Under the pieces are notes generated by a model. It had not been told where the DNA came from. It made no database searches and was given only the letters and a program-made list of their open reading frames with translations. Positions 8,561 to 19,230 of a DNA stretch of 64,000 nucleotides are shown one piece after another. Each line of letters opens with the position of its first letter. Position 1 is the stretch's first letter. The DNA comes from Pseudomonas sp. Os17 (GTDB taxonomy: Bacteria > Pseudomonadota > Gammaproteobacteria > Pseudomonadales > Pseudomonadaceae): NCBI RefSeq assembly GCF_001547895.1, contig NZ_AP014627.1, positions 6,450,001-6,514,000 on the forward strand, read 5' to 3'. A program made the position numbers and the translations under genes.

Positions 8561-9286
8561 TCAGTCGATTTTTTCGAACTTCAGATCCCACACGCCATGC
8601 CCCAGGCGCTCGCCACGACGCTCGAACTTGGTGATCGGGCGTTCGGCCGGGCGCGGTACGCACTTGCCGTCTTCGGCCAGGTTGCGATAACCCGGGGCGA
8701 CGTTCATCACTTCCAGCATGTATTCGGCATAGGGCTCCCAGTCGGTGGCCATGTGCAGAATGCCGCCGACCTTGAGCTTGCTGCGCACCAGCTCGGCGAA
8801 GGAGGCCTGGACGATGCGGCGCTTGTGGTGCCGGCTCTTGTGCCATGGATCGGGGAAGAACAGCATCAGCCGGTCCAGGCTGTTGTCGGCGATGCAGCGG
8901 TTGAGCACTTCAATCGCGTCGCAATCGTAGACCCGCAGGTTGGTCAGGCCCTGGGTCAGCACGCCATTGAGCAGCGCGCCGACACCCGGACGGTGAACTT
9001 CCACGCCGATGAAATCCTGCTCCGGGGCCGCCGCGGCCATTTCCAGCAGCGAGTGGCCCATGCCGAAGCCGATTTCCAGGGAGCGCGGCGCCGAGCGGCC
9101 GAACACCTGGTCGTAGTCCACCGGGGCGTCAGCCAGGGGCAGCACGTACAGCGGTGCGCCCTGGTCCAGGCCGCGCTGCTGGCCTTCGGTCATGCGCCCG
9201 GCGCGCATCACAAAACTCTTGATGCGGCGGTGTTGGCGCTCGTCGCCGGCTTCCGGCTGGATTGGCGTGTCGTTTGATTCAGTCAT
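8561..9286 (-). CDS. trmB: tRNA (guanine-N7-)-methyltransferase
   Basis: 241-residue class I methyltransferase that makes m7G46 in the tRNA variable loop using SAM. It shows [16 protein letters not shown] (SAM-binding motif I), [33 protein letters not shown], which is the TrmB signature, and the C-terminal [16 protein letters not shown]. The ATG at 9286 is preferred over an in-frame TTG one codon upstream. It lies 9 bases downstream of thiG and is transcribed with it, an arrangement shared with P. aeruginosa. Length is typical. Confidence 0.96.
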   Translation of the reverse strand: MTESNDTPIQPEAGDERQHRRIKSFVMRAGRMTEGQQRGLDQGAPLYVLPLADAPVDYDQVFGRSAPRSLEIGFGMGHSLLEMAAAAPEQDFIGVEVHRPGVGALLNGVLTQGLTNLRVYDCDAIEVLNRCIADNSLDRLMLFFPDPWHKSRHHKRRIVQASFAELVRSKLKVGGILHMATDWEPYAEYMLEVMNVAPGYRNLAEDGKCVPRPAERPITKFERRGERLGHGVWDLKFEKID

Positions 9287-9295
9287 CAATGGCTC

Positions 9296-10090
9296 TTACT
9301 TGATCAGACCATCCAGCGGCGAAGAGGCGCTGGCATAGAGTTTCTTCGGCATGCGACCGGCGAGGTACGCCAGGCGGCCCGCAACAATCGCGTGTTTCAT
9401 GGCTTCGGCCATCATGACCGGCTGCTGCGCGTGGGCGATGGCCGAGTTCATCAGCACCGCTTCACAGCCCAGCTCCATGGCGATGGTGGCATCGGAAGCG
9501 GTGCCGACACCGGCATCCACCAGCACCGGAACCTTGGCTTCTTCAAGAATGATCTGCAGGTTGTACGGGTTGCAGATCCCCAGCCCGGTGCCGATCAGGC
9601 CGGCCAGCGGCATGACCGCGATGCAGCCCATTTCCGCCAGCTGGCGGGCGATGATCGGGTCGTCGCTGGTGTAGACCATGACGTCGAACCCTTCCTTGAC
9701 CAGCACTTCGGCGGCCTTGAGGGTCTCCAGCACGTTGGGGAACAGGGTCTTCTGGTCCGCCAGGACTTCCAGCTTCACCAGGTTGTGGCCATCGAGCAGC
9801 TCACGGGCCAGGCGGCAGGTGCGCACCGCTTCCACCGCGTCATAGCATCCGGCGGTGTTGGGCAGGATGGTGTAGCGATCCGGCGGCAGGATATCCAGCA
9901 GGTTCGGTTCGCCCGGGTTCTGGCCGATATTGGTCCGGCGCACGGCGACGGTGACGATCTCGGCACCCGAGGCCTCGATGGCCAGGCGGGTTTCTTCCAT
10001 GTCGCGGTACTTGCCGGTGCCTACCAGCAAACGCGACTGGTACGTCCGACCGGCCAGGACGAAAGGCTTGTCACTACGAACGTTGCTCAT
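9296..10090 (-). CDS. thiG: Thiazole synthase ThiG
   Basis: 264-residue TIM-barrel enzyme that condenses deoxyxylulose 5-phosphate, dehydroglycine and ThiS-thiocarboxylate sulfur to give the thiazole phosphate of thiamine. Conserved segments are [27 protein letters not shown], the lysine in [17 protein letters not shown] that forms the imine with the sugar, [12 protein letters not shown], and [14 protein letters not shown] with the phosphate-binding loop. It follows thiS after 162 bases and precedes trmB. The start is the ATG at 10088-10090 with GGATT upstream. Confidence 0.97.
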
Positions 10091-10252
10091 CGGAAATCCT
10101 CTGTTGGGGTGAGGTTCTTGCAGAATTCTGTATCAGGCCCGGGGCGCTGCTGACCCGGGCTCCGGGGCCGCTGAACGCAGTCGTCCATGAGAGGGCCCGG
10201 CGGCGGGCCTGGGCGCTGCGCAGGGGAGCGCCAGCGCTGTCGAGGCCAGCGG

Positions 10253-10453
10253 CTAGCCGCCGCCGATGGCGTGGACCACTTCCACCTGATCGCCCTCGCT
10301 GAGGGCCGTCTCGGCGTGCTGGCTGCGCGGAACGATATCCAGATTGAGTTCCACCGCGATCCGCCGGCCGCTCAGTTGCAGCTGACTCAGCAGGGCCGCA
10401 ACGGTCGAGCCGTCGGGCAGTTCAAAGGATTCACCGTTCAACTGAATGCGCAT
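10253..10453 (-). CDS. thiS: Sulfur carrier protein ThiS
   Basis: 66-residue ubiquitin-fold sulfur carrier for thiamine thiazole synthesis. It ends in the required Gly-Gly (VVHAIGGG); the terminal glycine is adenylated by ThiF-type enzyme and thiocarboxylated. The body shows IQLNGESFELPDGSTVAALL and RIAVELNLDIVPRS, as in ThiS proteins. The start is the ATG before RIQLNG. Longer readings of the same frame merge into unrelated sequence upstream. It is the promoter-proximal gene of thiS-thiG-trmB. No TPP riboswitch motif was recognised in the 71 bases upstream. Confidence 0.95.
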   Translation of the reverse strand: MRIQLNGESFELPDGSTVAALLSQLQLSGRRIAVELNLDIVPRSQHAETALSEGDQVEVVHAIGGG

Positions 10454-10524
10454 GCTCGAAGCCGCCATCATTTTTAGGGGCCAGCATTCTAGCCCGATCG
10501 TGACCCAAAGGTCAGCTACAAGCG

Positions 10525-10905
10525 TCAGCCGGCGACTTGCAGGCGCCAGGCGGCGAGCCCCAGCAGCAACCAGCCGACGAGGAAGGCCAGACCGCCGAAG
10601 GGGGTGATGATGCCCAGCTTGCCGATGCCGCTCAGGGTCAACAGATACAGGCTGCCGGAGAACAGCAGGATGCCCAGGGTGAACGCGGCGCCAGCCCAGG
10701 TCACCAGGCGCCCGGGAACATGGGCCGCCAGCAAGGCGACGCCGAACAGGGCCAGGGTGTGCACCAGCTGGTAGGTCACGCCTGTATGAAAAATCGCCAG
10801 GTATTCCGTGCTCAGGCGGTTTTTCAGGCCGTGGGCGGCGAAGGCGCCGAGGGCAACCCCGGTAAAACCGAAGAAGGCGGCCAGCATCAGGAAGCCACGC
10901 AGCAT
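10525..10905 (-). CDS. DUF423 family membrane protein
   Basis: 126-residue polytopic inner-membrane protein of the DUF423 family (YgdD-like), function unknown. Four hydrophobic helices are visible. The family signature GALGAFGAHGL appears here as GVALGAFAAHGLKNRL, and TGVTYQLVHTLAL is also conserved. The C-terminal helices contain GILLFSGSLYLLTL and FGGLAFLVGWLLLGLAAWRL. The ATG at 10905 follows a GGAG Shine-Dalgarno in CTGGAGTTCCTC. It lies between thiS (same strand) and mtgA (divergent), as in P. aeruginosa. Confidence 0.88.
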   Translation of the reverse strand: MLRGFLMLAAFFGFTGVALGAFAAHGLKNRLSTEYLAIFHTGVTYQLVHTLALFGVALLAAHVPGRLVTWAGAAFTLGILLFSGSLYLLTLSGIGKLGIITPFGGLAFLVGWLLLGLAAWRLQVAG

Positions 10906-10940
10906 GAGGAACTCCAGTCAGATTCAGGGCAAAGGGTCTG

Positions 10941-10946
10941 TATAAT
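10941..10946 (+). promoter_or_regulatory. Candidate -10 box for mtgA
   Basis: A perfect TATAAT lies 34 bases upstream of the mtgA ATG. The -35 position 17 bases earlier (TCAGAT) is a poor match, so only the -10 element is convincing. Confidence 0.4.
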
Positions 10947-10979
10947 GGCGCGCTCAACGGGTTCGGCCAAGCCATCTCT

Positions 10980-11702
10980 ATGCTGCGTTATCTGTTTCGT
11001 CGCCTTGTAAAAGCCTTGATGTGGTTCCTGGTCGGCAGCGTGCTGCTGGTGCTGCTGTTTCGCTTCGTGCCGCCACCGGGCACCGCCCTGATGGTGGAAC
11101 GCAAGATCGAATCCTGGATCGACAACGACCCCATCGACCTGCAGCGCACCTGGAAACCCTGGGACGACATCTCCGACAACCTCAAGGTGGCGGTAATCGC
11201 CAGCGAGGATCAGAAATTCCCCGATCACTGGGGCTTCGATATCGATGCGATCCAGGCGGCCCTGGCCCACAACGAACGTGGCGGCTCGATCCGCGGTGCC
11301 AGCACCCTGAGCCAGCAAGTGTCGAAGAACCTGTTCCTGTGGTCCGGCCGCAGCTACCTGCGCAAGGGCCTGGAAGCCTGGTTCACTGCCCTGATCGAGG
11401 TGCTCTGGCCCAAGCAGCGGATTCTCGAGGTCTACCTCAACAGCGCCGAGTGGGATGAAGGGGTGTTCGGCGCCGAGGCCGCCGCACGCCATCATTTCGG
11501 CGTCAGCGCGGCCAATCTGTCGCGCCAGCAGGCCAGTCTGCTGGCCGCGGTGCTGCCCAATCCACGGGTGCTGAGCGCTGCGCGACCCAGTACATATGTG
11601 CTGCAGCGGGCCGGCTGGGTTCGGCGGCAGATGAGCCTGCTCGGTGGCGCCGATTATCTGAATCGATTGAACGAGTCGCGCAAGGCGCCCTGGGCGGAGT
11701 AA
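10980..11702 (+). CDS. mtgA: Monofunctional biosynthetic peptidoglycan transglycosylase
   Basis: 240-residue GT51 glycosyltransferase that polymerises lipid II into glycan strands at the periplasmic face of the inner membrane. One N-terminal membrane anchor (residues ~13-30, MWFLVGSVLLVLLFRF) precedes the catalytic domain. GT51 motifs are present: ASEDQKFPDHWGFD with the catalytic Glu, RGASTLSQQVSKNLFL, RKGLEAWFTALIEVLWPK, and EVYLNSAEWDEGVFG with the second acidic residue. There is no transpeptidase domain, which separates it from class A PBPs. It is divergent from the DUF423 gene. Confidence 0.95.
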   Translation: MLRYLFRRLVKALMWFLVGSVLLVLLFRFVPPPGTALMVERKIESWIDNDPIDLQRTWKPWDDISDNLKVAVIASEDQKFPDHWGFDIDAIQAALAHNERGGSIRGASTLSQQVSKNLFLWSGRSYLRKGLEAWFTALIEVLWPKQRILEVYLNSAEWDEGVFGAEAAARHHFGVSAANLSRQQASLLAAVLPNPRVLSAARPSTYVLQRAGWVRRQMSLLGGADYLNRLNESRKAPWAE

Positions 11703-11799
11703 TCCGCATTCGGCCTAGCGCCCGCCCTGCCTGAGCCTGTTCAAGAGGGACGTTGGGCCAGGGTTTCGCCGCCAAGCCGGCGCCTGCGACAGCCGCACA

Positions 11800-11834
11800 A
11801 ACAAAAACGCCCCGATCATCTCGGGGCGTTTTGC
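11800..11834 (-). terminator. Rho-independent terminator of rpoH
   Basis: A perfect 8-base GC stem (CGCCCCGA / TCGGGGCG) with a 5-base loop, extended by A/T pairs and followed on the minus strand by TTTTTGTTT. It lies 15 bases beyond the rpoH stop and could also terminate mtgA from the other side. Confidence 0.85.
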
Positions 11835-11848
11835 ATGACGCTGCAGAC

Positions 11849-12703
11849 TTAAGCGGCGATGGACAGCTTCAGCTTGTTCATCGCGCTCTTTTCCAGCTGG
11901 CGGATACGCTCGGCGGAAACGTTGTACTTCTGCGCCAGGTCGTGCAGCGTGGCTTTTTCTTCGGCCAGCCAGCGCTGGTAGAGAATGTCGCGGCTGCGTT
12001 CGTCCAGCACTTCCAGCGCTTCGTGCAGGTTGTGGGTGGAGTTGTCGCTCCAATCGGCGTCTTCCAGTTGCAGGGCCGGATCGTAGCGATGGTCTTCCAG
12101 GTAATTGGCCGGCGATTGGAAAGCGCTGTCGTCATCCGCTTCAGCCGCTGGATCGAAGGCCATGTCCTGGCCGGTCAGCCGGCTTTCCATCTCGCGCACT
12201 TCACGGGGCTCGACGCCCAGGCTTTCCGCCACACGGTGCACTTCTTCGTTGTTCAGCCAGGCCAGGCGCTTCTTCTGGCTGCGCAGATTGAAGAACAGCT
12301 TGCGCTGAGCCTTGGTGGTCGCGACTTTGACAATCCGCCAGTTACGCAGGATGAACTCGTGAATCTCCGCCTTGATCCAGTGCACGGCAAAGGACACCAG
12401 GCGCACGCCCATTTCCGGGTTGAAGCGCTTCACGGCTTTCATCAGGCCAACGTTGCCTTCCTGGATCAGGTCGGCCTGGGCCAGCCCGTAGCCGGAATAG
12501 CTGCGGGCGATATGTACGACAAAACGCAGGTGGGCGAGCACCATCTGCCGAGCCGCCTCAAGATCCTGCTCATAGTAGAGACTCTCGGCCAGTTCACGCT
12601 CCTGCTCGGGCGTCAGCAATGGAATGCTGTTCACCGTGTGCACATAGGCCTCCAGGTTTGCGCCTGGAACCAATGCGTAAGCAGGTTGCAAAGAAGTGGT
12701 CAT
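11849..12703 (-). CDS. rpoH: RNA polymerase heat-shock sigma factor RpoH
   Basis: 284-residue sigma-32 that directs RNA polymerase to chaperone and protease promoters. Region 2 is visible ([58 protein letters not shown]), as is the diagnostic RpoH box [10 protein letters not shown] and region 4.2 with the helix-turn-helix ([19 protein letters not shown]). The start is the ATG of [14 protein letters not shown], because GGAGGT lies 8 bases upstream; the frame is open further but has no homology. It is downstream of ftsYEX, as in E. coli and P. aeruginosa. An AlgU-type promoter lies upstream. Confidence 0.98.
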   Translation of the reverse strand: MTTSLQPAYALVPGANLEAYVHTVNSIPLLTPEQERELAESLYYEQDLEAARQMVLAHLRFVVHIARSYSGYGLAQADLIQEGNVGLMKAVKRFNPEMGVRLVSFAVHWIKAEIHEFILRNWRIVKVATTKAQRKLFFNLRSQKKRLAWLNNEEVHRVAESLGVEPREVREMESRLTGQDMAFDPAAEADDDSAFQSPANYLEDHRYDPALQLEDADWSDNSTHNLHEALEVLDERSRDILYQRWLAEEKATLHDLAQKYNVSAERIRQLEKSAMNKLKLSIAA

Positions 12704-12751
12704 ACGAAAAAACCTCCGACTCACATAACTCGTGCAGTTCAGCACTGCGAA

Positions 12752-12779
12752 AATTGACCGGAAACCGCGAAACAAGTTC
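12752..12779 (-). promoter_or_regulatory. AlgU/sigma-E type promoter of rpoH
   Basis: On the minus strand GAACTT (12774-12779) and TCAATT (12752-12757) are separated by 16 bases, matching the ECF sigma AlgU pattern GAACTT-N16/17-TC(A/T)(A/G)A. The box ends about 48 bases upstream of the rpoH start. AlgU-driven rpoH transcription is established in P. aeruginosa; here it is inferred from the motif. Confidence 0.65.
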
Positions 12780-12816
12780 CCAAATATTCAGAAAGGTCAA
12801 TACAAGCAAAAAGACA

Positions 12817-13839
12817 TTACTTCGGTGCCAGCTCCCTCAGGTGGCGGGCCACCGCAATCCACGCACCGATATAACCCAACAGCACCGCCCCAAGCAAGAG
12901 CGACAGACCATCGGCAACCGGTACTCCTGCGAGGGCAAAATCACTGCCATACAGGCCGGCCAGACCGACCACCGCGTCGTTCAACCAGTCCAGGCCGAAC
13001 GCCAGTACCCCCCAGGACAGAATCCCCGCACCGAAGCCATACAGCGCGCCCATATAAAGGAAGGGACGTCGTACATAGCTGTCCGTGCCGCCGACGAGTT
13101 TAATCACTTCTATCTCGGTGCGGCGGTTTTCAATATGAAGACGAATGGTATTGCCTATCACCAAAAGTAATGCAGAAACCAACAGCACCGTCAGACCGAA
13201 GACAAAACGGTCCCCCAGCTTGAGGATCGCCGCCAGTCGCTCGACCCAGACCAGGTCCAGCTGCGCCAGTTGCACCTTGGGCATGTCCGCCAAACGCTGG
13301 CGCAAGGCTTCAAGCGTAGCCTTGTCCACCTCGTTCGGCGTCACCAGCACCACACCCGGCAACGGGTTGTGCGGCAACTCGCGCAAGGCCTCCCCCAGCC
13401 CGGACTGCTGCTGGAACTCTTCCAGGGCCTTTTCCTTGCTGATGAACTCGGCATCCGCGACCCCGGGCAGGCCCTTGATCTCGGTACTGAGTTTCTCGCC
13501 CTCGGCCGCCGAGGCGCCCAGCTCCAGGTACAGCGAAATCTGCGCCGCACGCTGCCAGGAACCGCCCAGGCGCTCGACGTTGTTGAGCAGCAGCGACAGG
13601 CCCATGGGCAGGCTCAGGGCCACGGCCATCACCAGGCAGGTAAAGAAGCTGCCGATGGGCTGCTTGCCCAGGCGCCGCAGGCTGTCCAGCAGGCTGGCAC
13701 GATGGCTTTCGATCCAGGCGTGCAGCAGGGTGGCGAAATCCGGACCGTCGTCCTCGTCGCGTTTTTTCTTCGGCGGCGGCGCCTCGGAGGCCTTGGGCGC
13801 CACGCGCTCCGCCACTTTAGGGGTACGTGTTGCACTCAT
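12817..13839 (-). CDS. ftsX: Cell division protein FtsX
   Basis: 340-residue inner-membrane partner of FtsE; the complex couples divisome assembly to activation of periplasmic amidases. The cytoplasmic N-terminus is long and charged (residues 1-~65, including a run of lysines after PPPKKK). The first membrane helix is near 70-95 (FTCLVMAVALSLPMGLSLLL), then a periplasmic loop of ~130 residues, then three C-terminal helices (around FGLTVLLVSALLLVIGNTI, GFGAGILSWGVLAFGL, LLLGAVLLGYIGAWIAV). Its start overlaps the ftsE stop by four bases (ATGA). Confidence 0.96.
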   Translation of the reverse strand: MSATRTPKVAERVAPKASEAPPPKKKRDEDDGPDFATLLHAWIESHRASLLDSLRRLGKQPIGSFFTCLVMAVALSLPMGLSLLLNNVERLGGSWQRAAQISLYLELGASAAEGEKLSTEIKGLPGVADAEFISKEKALEEFQQQSGLGEALRELPHNPLPGVVLVTPNEVDKATLEALRQRLADMPKVQLAQLDLVWVERLAAILKLGDRFVFGLTVLLVSALLLVIGNTIRLHIENRRTEIEVIKLVGGTDSYVRRPFLYMGALYGFGAGILSWGVLAFGLDWLNDAVVGLAGLYGSDFALAGVPVADGLSLLLGAVLLGYIGAWIAVARHLRELAPK

Positions 13840-14503
13840 ACGCCGGCCTCCCCATCACCGATCAATCGGCCGCGCTGCAGGGTCAGCATGCGGTGACGCA
13901 TGCGCGCGATCAGCGCCAGGTCGTGACTGGCGATCAGCACGCTAGTGCCCAGGCGGTTGATATCTTCGAACACGCCCATGATTTCCGCCGCAAGACGCGG
14001 GTCGAGGTTACCGGTGGGCTCGTCCGCCAGCAGCAAGGCTGGACGGTGAACGATGGCCCGGGCGATGCCCACGCGCTGTTGCTGGCCGGTGGACAGATCG
14101 CCGGGGTACAGGTCGGCCTTGTCCGACAGCGCCACGCGCTCCAGGGCCGAGTCCACCCGCTTGGCGATTTCCGCCTTGGACAGCCCAAGAATCTGCAGCG
14201 GCAGCGCGACGTTATTGAACACCGTGCGATCGAACAACAGCTGGTGGTTCTGGAACACCACGCCGATCTGGCGCCGCAGGAAAGGGATCTGCGCATTGCT
14301 GATCTGCCCCAGATCCTGGCCGGCCAGCAGCAGCTTGCCCGACGTCGGACGCTCCATGGCCAGCAGCAGGCGCAGCAAGGTGCTCTTACCGGCGCCGGAG
14401 TGGCCGGTGACAAACAGGAATTCGCCACGACGGACGCGAAAGCTCAGCTCATGCAGGCCAACGTGGCCGTTGGGATAGCGCTTACCGACCTGTTCGAAAC
14501 GAA

Positions 14504-14507
<4 letters not shown>
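13836..14507 (-). CDS. ftsE: Cell division ATP-binding protein FtsE
   Basis: 223-residue ABC ATPase that works with FtsX at the division site. Walker A is GHSGAGKSTLLRLL (around residue 36), the signature is LSTGQQQRVGIARA, and Walker B is ALLLADEPTGNLDP, followed by the switch His in IASHDLALI. The length matches the ~220-residue family. It overlaps ftsY upstream and ftsX downstream by 4 bases each, so ftsY-ftsE-ftsX is one translationally coupled operon. Confidence 0.98.
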
Positions 14508-16036
<1,529 letters not shown>

Positions 16037-16391
16037 GGAGACGGCTATCTCAAGGTAGCGATGCGCCACTGGGCGCCTCGGTAAATAAATATTCGATGCA
16101 GAACAGACTGTGTTTATTCCAGCTTGTTCACGCGCAACATGTTGTCGAAATGCCCAAAAGCACTTCAGGGATCGATTTTACTAAAGGACTGGAACGGCAA
16201 AATCGGCGAAAAGTCGCAGTTTAGCTGACAAATCAAGGCTTATTGCCGGTAACTCATACAACCTGCTCAAGTACCTGCTGATCCACGAAGACCTGATAGG
16301 CGTGGCCGCCAGTAAAACGGATCAGTATCCTAGCACCTCCTCGCCCGCTGACGCTAAGAACACGCGGGCAGCCCAACAGGTTTAAAAACGA
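16037..16391. other. Intergenic region between ftsY and the M16 genes
   Basis: 355 bases, AT-richer than the surroundings, holding the divergent promoters of ftsY and the M16 peptidase pair. A TAAAAT on the minus strand at 16175-16180 is a possible ftsY -10 box, but no well-spaced -35 was found. There is no convincing small gene, RNA or REP. Confidence 0.5.
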
Positions 16392-17747
16392 ATGAATGCT
16401 CTAGCCCGCCGCGCTGCAGGCCTGCTGCTCAGCACAGTTTGTCTGCCCCTTGCAGCCCTGGCTGCCGACCCGCAACCCACCCACGAATTCACCCTCGACA
16501 ACGGCCTCAAAGTGGTGGTCCGCGAAGATCATCGCGCGCCGGTGGTGGTGTCCCAGGTCTGGTACAAGGTCGGCTCCAGCTACGAAACCCCGGGCCAGAC
16601 CGGTTTGTCCCACGCCCTGGAACACATGATGTTCAAGGGCAGCGAGAAGGTCGGCCCCGGCGAGGCCTCGTTGATCCTGCGGGACCTGGGCGCCGAAGAG
16701 AACGCCTTCACCAGCGACGATTTCACCGCCTATTACCAGGTCCTGGCCCGCGACCGCCTGGGCGTGGCCCTGGAGCTGGAAGCCGACCGCATGGCCAGCC
16801 TGCGCCTGCCGGCCGACGAGTTCGCCCGCGAAATCGAAGTGATCAAGGAAGAACGCCGCCTGCGTACCGACGACAAGCCGCTGTCCAAGGCCTACGAGCG
16901 CTTCAAGGCCATGGCCTACCCGGCCAGCGGCTACCACACGCCGACCATCGGCTGGATGGCCGACCTGAACCGGATGAAGGTCGAGGAACTGCGCCACTGG
17001 TACCAGGCCTGGTACGTGCCGAACAACGCCACCCTGGTGGTGGTCGGCGACGTCACCCCCGACGAAGTGAAGACCCTGGCCCAGCGTTACTTCGGCGCCA
17101 TCCCCAAGCGTGACGTGCCACCGGCGAAGATCCCCATGGAGCTGGCCGAACCCGGCGAGCGCCTGATCACCCTGCACGTGAAGACCCAACTGCCGAGCCT
17201 GATGCTGGCCTTCAACGTGCCCAGCATCGCCACCGCCGAGGATCAGCGCTCGGTGCACGCCCTGCGCCTGGCCGCGGCCCTGCTGGACGGCGGCTACAGC
17301 GCGCGCATCCCGACCCAGCTGGAGCGCGGCGAAGAGCTGCTGTCCAACGGTTCCACCAGCTACGACGCCTACACCCGGGGCGACAGCCTGTTCATGCTCT
17401 CGGCCACCCCCAACAGCCAGAAGAAGAAAACCATCGCCCAGGCCGAAGCCGGGCTGTGGCGCCTGCTGGACCAACTCAAGACCACCCCGCCGTCCGCCGA
17501 GGAACTGGAGCGGGTGCGGGCCCAAGTGATTGCCGGGCTGGTCTACGAGCGTGACTCCATCACCAGCCAGGCCAGCGCCATCGGCCAGCTGGAAACCGTC
17601 GGCCTGTCATGGAAGCTGATGGACACCGAGCTGGCGGAACTGCAAAGCGTGACCCCGGAAGACATCCAGAAGGCCGCCCGCACCTATTTCACCCGGGAGC
17701 GTATGAGCGTGGCCCACGTACTGCCTGAGGAGTCCGCTCATGAGTAA
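16392..17747 (+). CDS. M16 family zinc metallopeptidase, catalytic subunit
   Basis: 451-residue exported peptidase of the M16B (processing-peptidase-like) family. A signal peptide (GLLLSTVCLPLAALA, cleavage expected around residue 24) places it in the periplasm. The inverted zinc motif HALEH is intact near residue 77, and the distal zinc glutamate is in ALELEADRM. NAFTSDDFTAYY and EERRLRTDDKP are also typical. Substrates are unknown. It overlaps the next gene, a second M16 protein lacking the zinc site, by 8 bases; such pairs usually act as heterodimers. The order corresponds to P. aeruginosa PA0372-PA0371. Confidence 0.93.
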   Translation: MNALARRAAGLLLSTVCLPLAALAADPQPTHEFTLDNGLKVVVREDHRAPVVVSQVWYKVGSSYETPGQTGLSHALEHMMFKGSEKVGPGEASLILRDLGAEENAFTSDDFTAYYQVLARDRLGVALELEADRMASLRLPADEFAREIEVIKEERRLRTDDKPLSKAYERFKAMAYPASGYHTPTIGWMADLNRMKVEELRHWYQAWYVPNNATLVVVGDVTPDEVKTLAQRYFGAIPKRDVPPAKIPMELAEPGERLITLHVKTQLPSLMLAFNVPSIATAEDQRSVHALRLAAALLDGGYSARIPTQLERGEELLSNGSTSYDAYTRGDSLFMLSATPNSQKKKTIAQAEAGLWRLLDQLKTTPPSAEELERVRAQVIAGLVYERDSITSQASAIGQLETVGLSWKLMDTELAELQSVTPEDIQKAARTYFTRERMSVAHVLPEESAHE

Positions 17748-19230
17748 GCGCAAGAATGCTTCACCGGTCCTGCTGGGCCTGGCCCTGGTCGCCCTGCTCA
17801 CCGCCGGTGGCCTGTACCTGTCGCGCTCCGGCGAGAGCAATGCCAGCCAGGCCCTGGACAAGGCCAAGAGCAGCCAGAAGCTGCAATCCCTGGCCGAGCT
17901 GGATGGCAAGGCCCCCAGCCATCGCAACCTCAATGTGCAGACCTGGAACACCGCCGAAGGCGCCAAGGTGCTGTTCGTCGAAGCCCGCGAGCTGCCGATG
18001 TTCGACATGCGCCTGATCTTCGCCGCCGGCAGCAGCCAGGACGGCAACACCTCCGGCCTGGCCCTGCTGACCAACGCCATGCTCAACGAAGGCGTGCCCG
18101 GCAAGGATGTGGGCGCCATCGCCCGGGGCTTCGAGAGCCTGGGCGCGGATATCGGCAACGGCGCCTACAAGGACATGGCCGTGGTCTCGCTGCGCAGCCT
18201 CAGCGCCGTGGATAAACGCGAACCGGCGCTGAAGCTGTTCGCCGAAGTGGTGGGCAAGCCGACCTTCCCTGCCGACTCCCTGGCGCGGATCAAGAACCAG
18301 CTGCTCGCCGGTTTCGAATACCAGAAGCAGAACCCCGGCAAGCTGGCCAGCCTGGAACTGATGCAGCGCCTGTACGGCACTCATCCCTATGCACACGCCA
18401 GCGAAGGCAATGCCAAGAGCGTTCCGGGCATCAGCCTGGCGCAACTGCAGGCCTTCCACGCCAAGGCCTACACCGCCGGCAACGTGGTGATCGCCCTGGT
18501 CGGCGACCTCTCGCGCAGCGACGCCGAAGCGATTGCCGCGCAGGTTTCCGCCGCCCTGCCCAAAGGCCCGGCCCTGGCCAAGGTCGAGCAACCCACCGAA
18601 CCCAAGGCCAGCATCGGCCATATCGAATTCCCGTCGAGCCAGACCAACCTGATGCTGGCGCAGCTGGGCATCGACCGTGACGATCCCGACTACGCCGCCG
18701 TATCCCTGGGCAACCAGATCCTCGGCGGCGGCGGTTTCGGCACCCGGCTGATGAGCGAAGTGCGCGAGAAACGCGGCCTGACCTACGGTGTCTACTCCGC
18801 CTTCACCCCGATGCAGGCCCGCGGCCCGTTCATGATCAACCTGCAGACCCGCGCGGAAATGAGCGAAGGCACCCTGAAACTGGTGCAGGACGTGTTCGCC
18901 GACTACCTGAAGAACGGCCCGACCCAGAAGGAACTGGACGACGCCAAGCGCGAACTGGCCGGCAGCTTCCCGCTGTCCACCGCCAGCAACGCCGATATCG
19001 TCGGCCAGTTGGGGGCCATGGGCTTCTACAATCTGCCGTTGAGCTACCTGGAAGACTTCATGCGTCAATCCCAGGAACTGACGGTGGAACAGGTCAAGGC
19101 CGCCATGAACAAGCACCTGAGTGTCGACAAGATGGTCATCGTCAGCGCCGGCCCCACCGTCGCGCAAAAGCCGTTGCCGCCCCCCACTGACAAACCCGCC
19201 GAGCAGCCGCTCGGGGTTCCGGAGCACTGA
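17740..19230 (+). CDS. M16 family peptidase-like protein, non-catalytic partner
   Basis: 496-residue M16 homologue with an N-terminal hydrophobic segment (LLGLALVALLTAGGLYL, residues ~8-24) that is a signal peptide or anchor. At the position of the zinc motif it has LLTNAMLNEG, so the HxxEH residues are missing. The C-terminal half keeps the substrate-clamp features QILGGGGFGTRLMSEVREK and RGLTYGVYS. It therefore probably serves as the structural partner of the upstream active subunit. It overlaps that gene by 8 bases, and its TGA overlaps the rsmD ATG. Confidence 0.92.
   Translation: MSKRKNASPVLLGLALVALLTAGGLYLSRSGESNASQALDKAKSSQKLQSLAELDGKAPSHRNLNVQTWNTAEGAKVLFVEARELPMFDMRLIFAAGSSQDGNTSGLALLTNAMLNEGVPGKDVGAIARGFESLGADIGNGAYKDMAVVSLRSLSAVDKREPALKLFAEVVGKPTFPADSLARIKNQLLAGFEYQKQNPGKLASLELMQRLYGTHPYAHASEGNAKSVPGISLAQLQAFHAKAYTAGNVVIALVGDLSRSDAEAIAAQVSAALPKGPALAKVEQPTEPKASIGHIEFPSSQTNLMLAQLGIDRDDPDYAAVSLGNQILGGGGFGTRLMSEVREKRGLTYGVYSAFTPMQARGPFMINLQTRAEMSEGTLKLVQDVFADYLKNGPTQKELDDAKRELAGSFPLSTASNADIVGQLGAMGFYNLPLSYLEDFMRQSQELTVEQVKAAMNKHLSVDKMVIVSAGPTVAQKPLPPPTDKPAEQPLGVPEH

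Noticed and set aside
10454..10524. TPP riboswitch upstream of thiS
   Set aside because: No CTGAGA/ACCTGATC-type core was found and the region is only about 70 bases long.
12704..12775. N-terminal extension of RpoH
   Set aside because: The frame is open but non-homologous, overlaps the AlgU-type promoter, and the GGAGGT Shine-Dalgarno fits the ATG at 12703.
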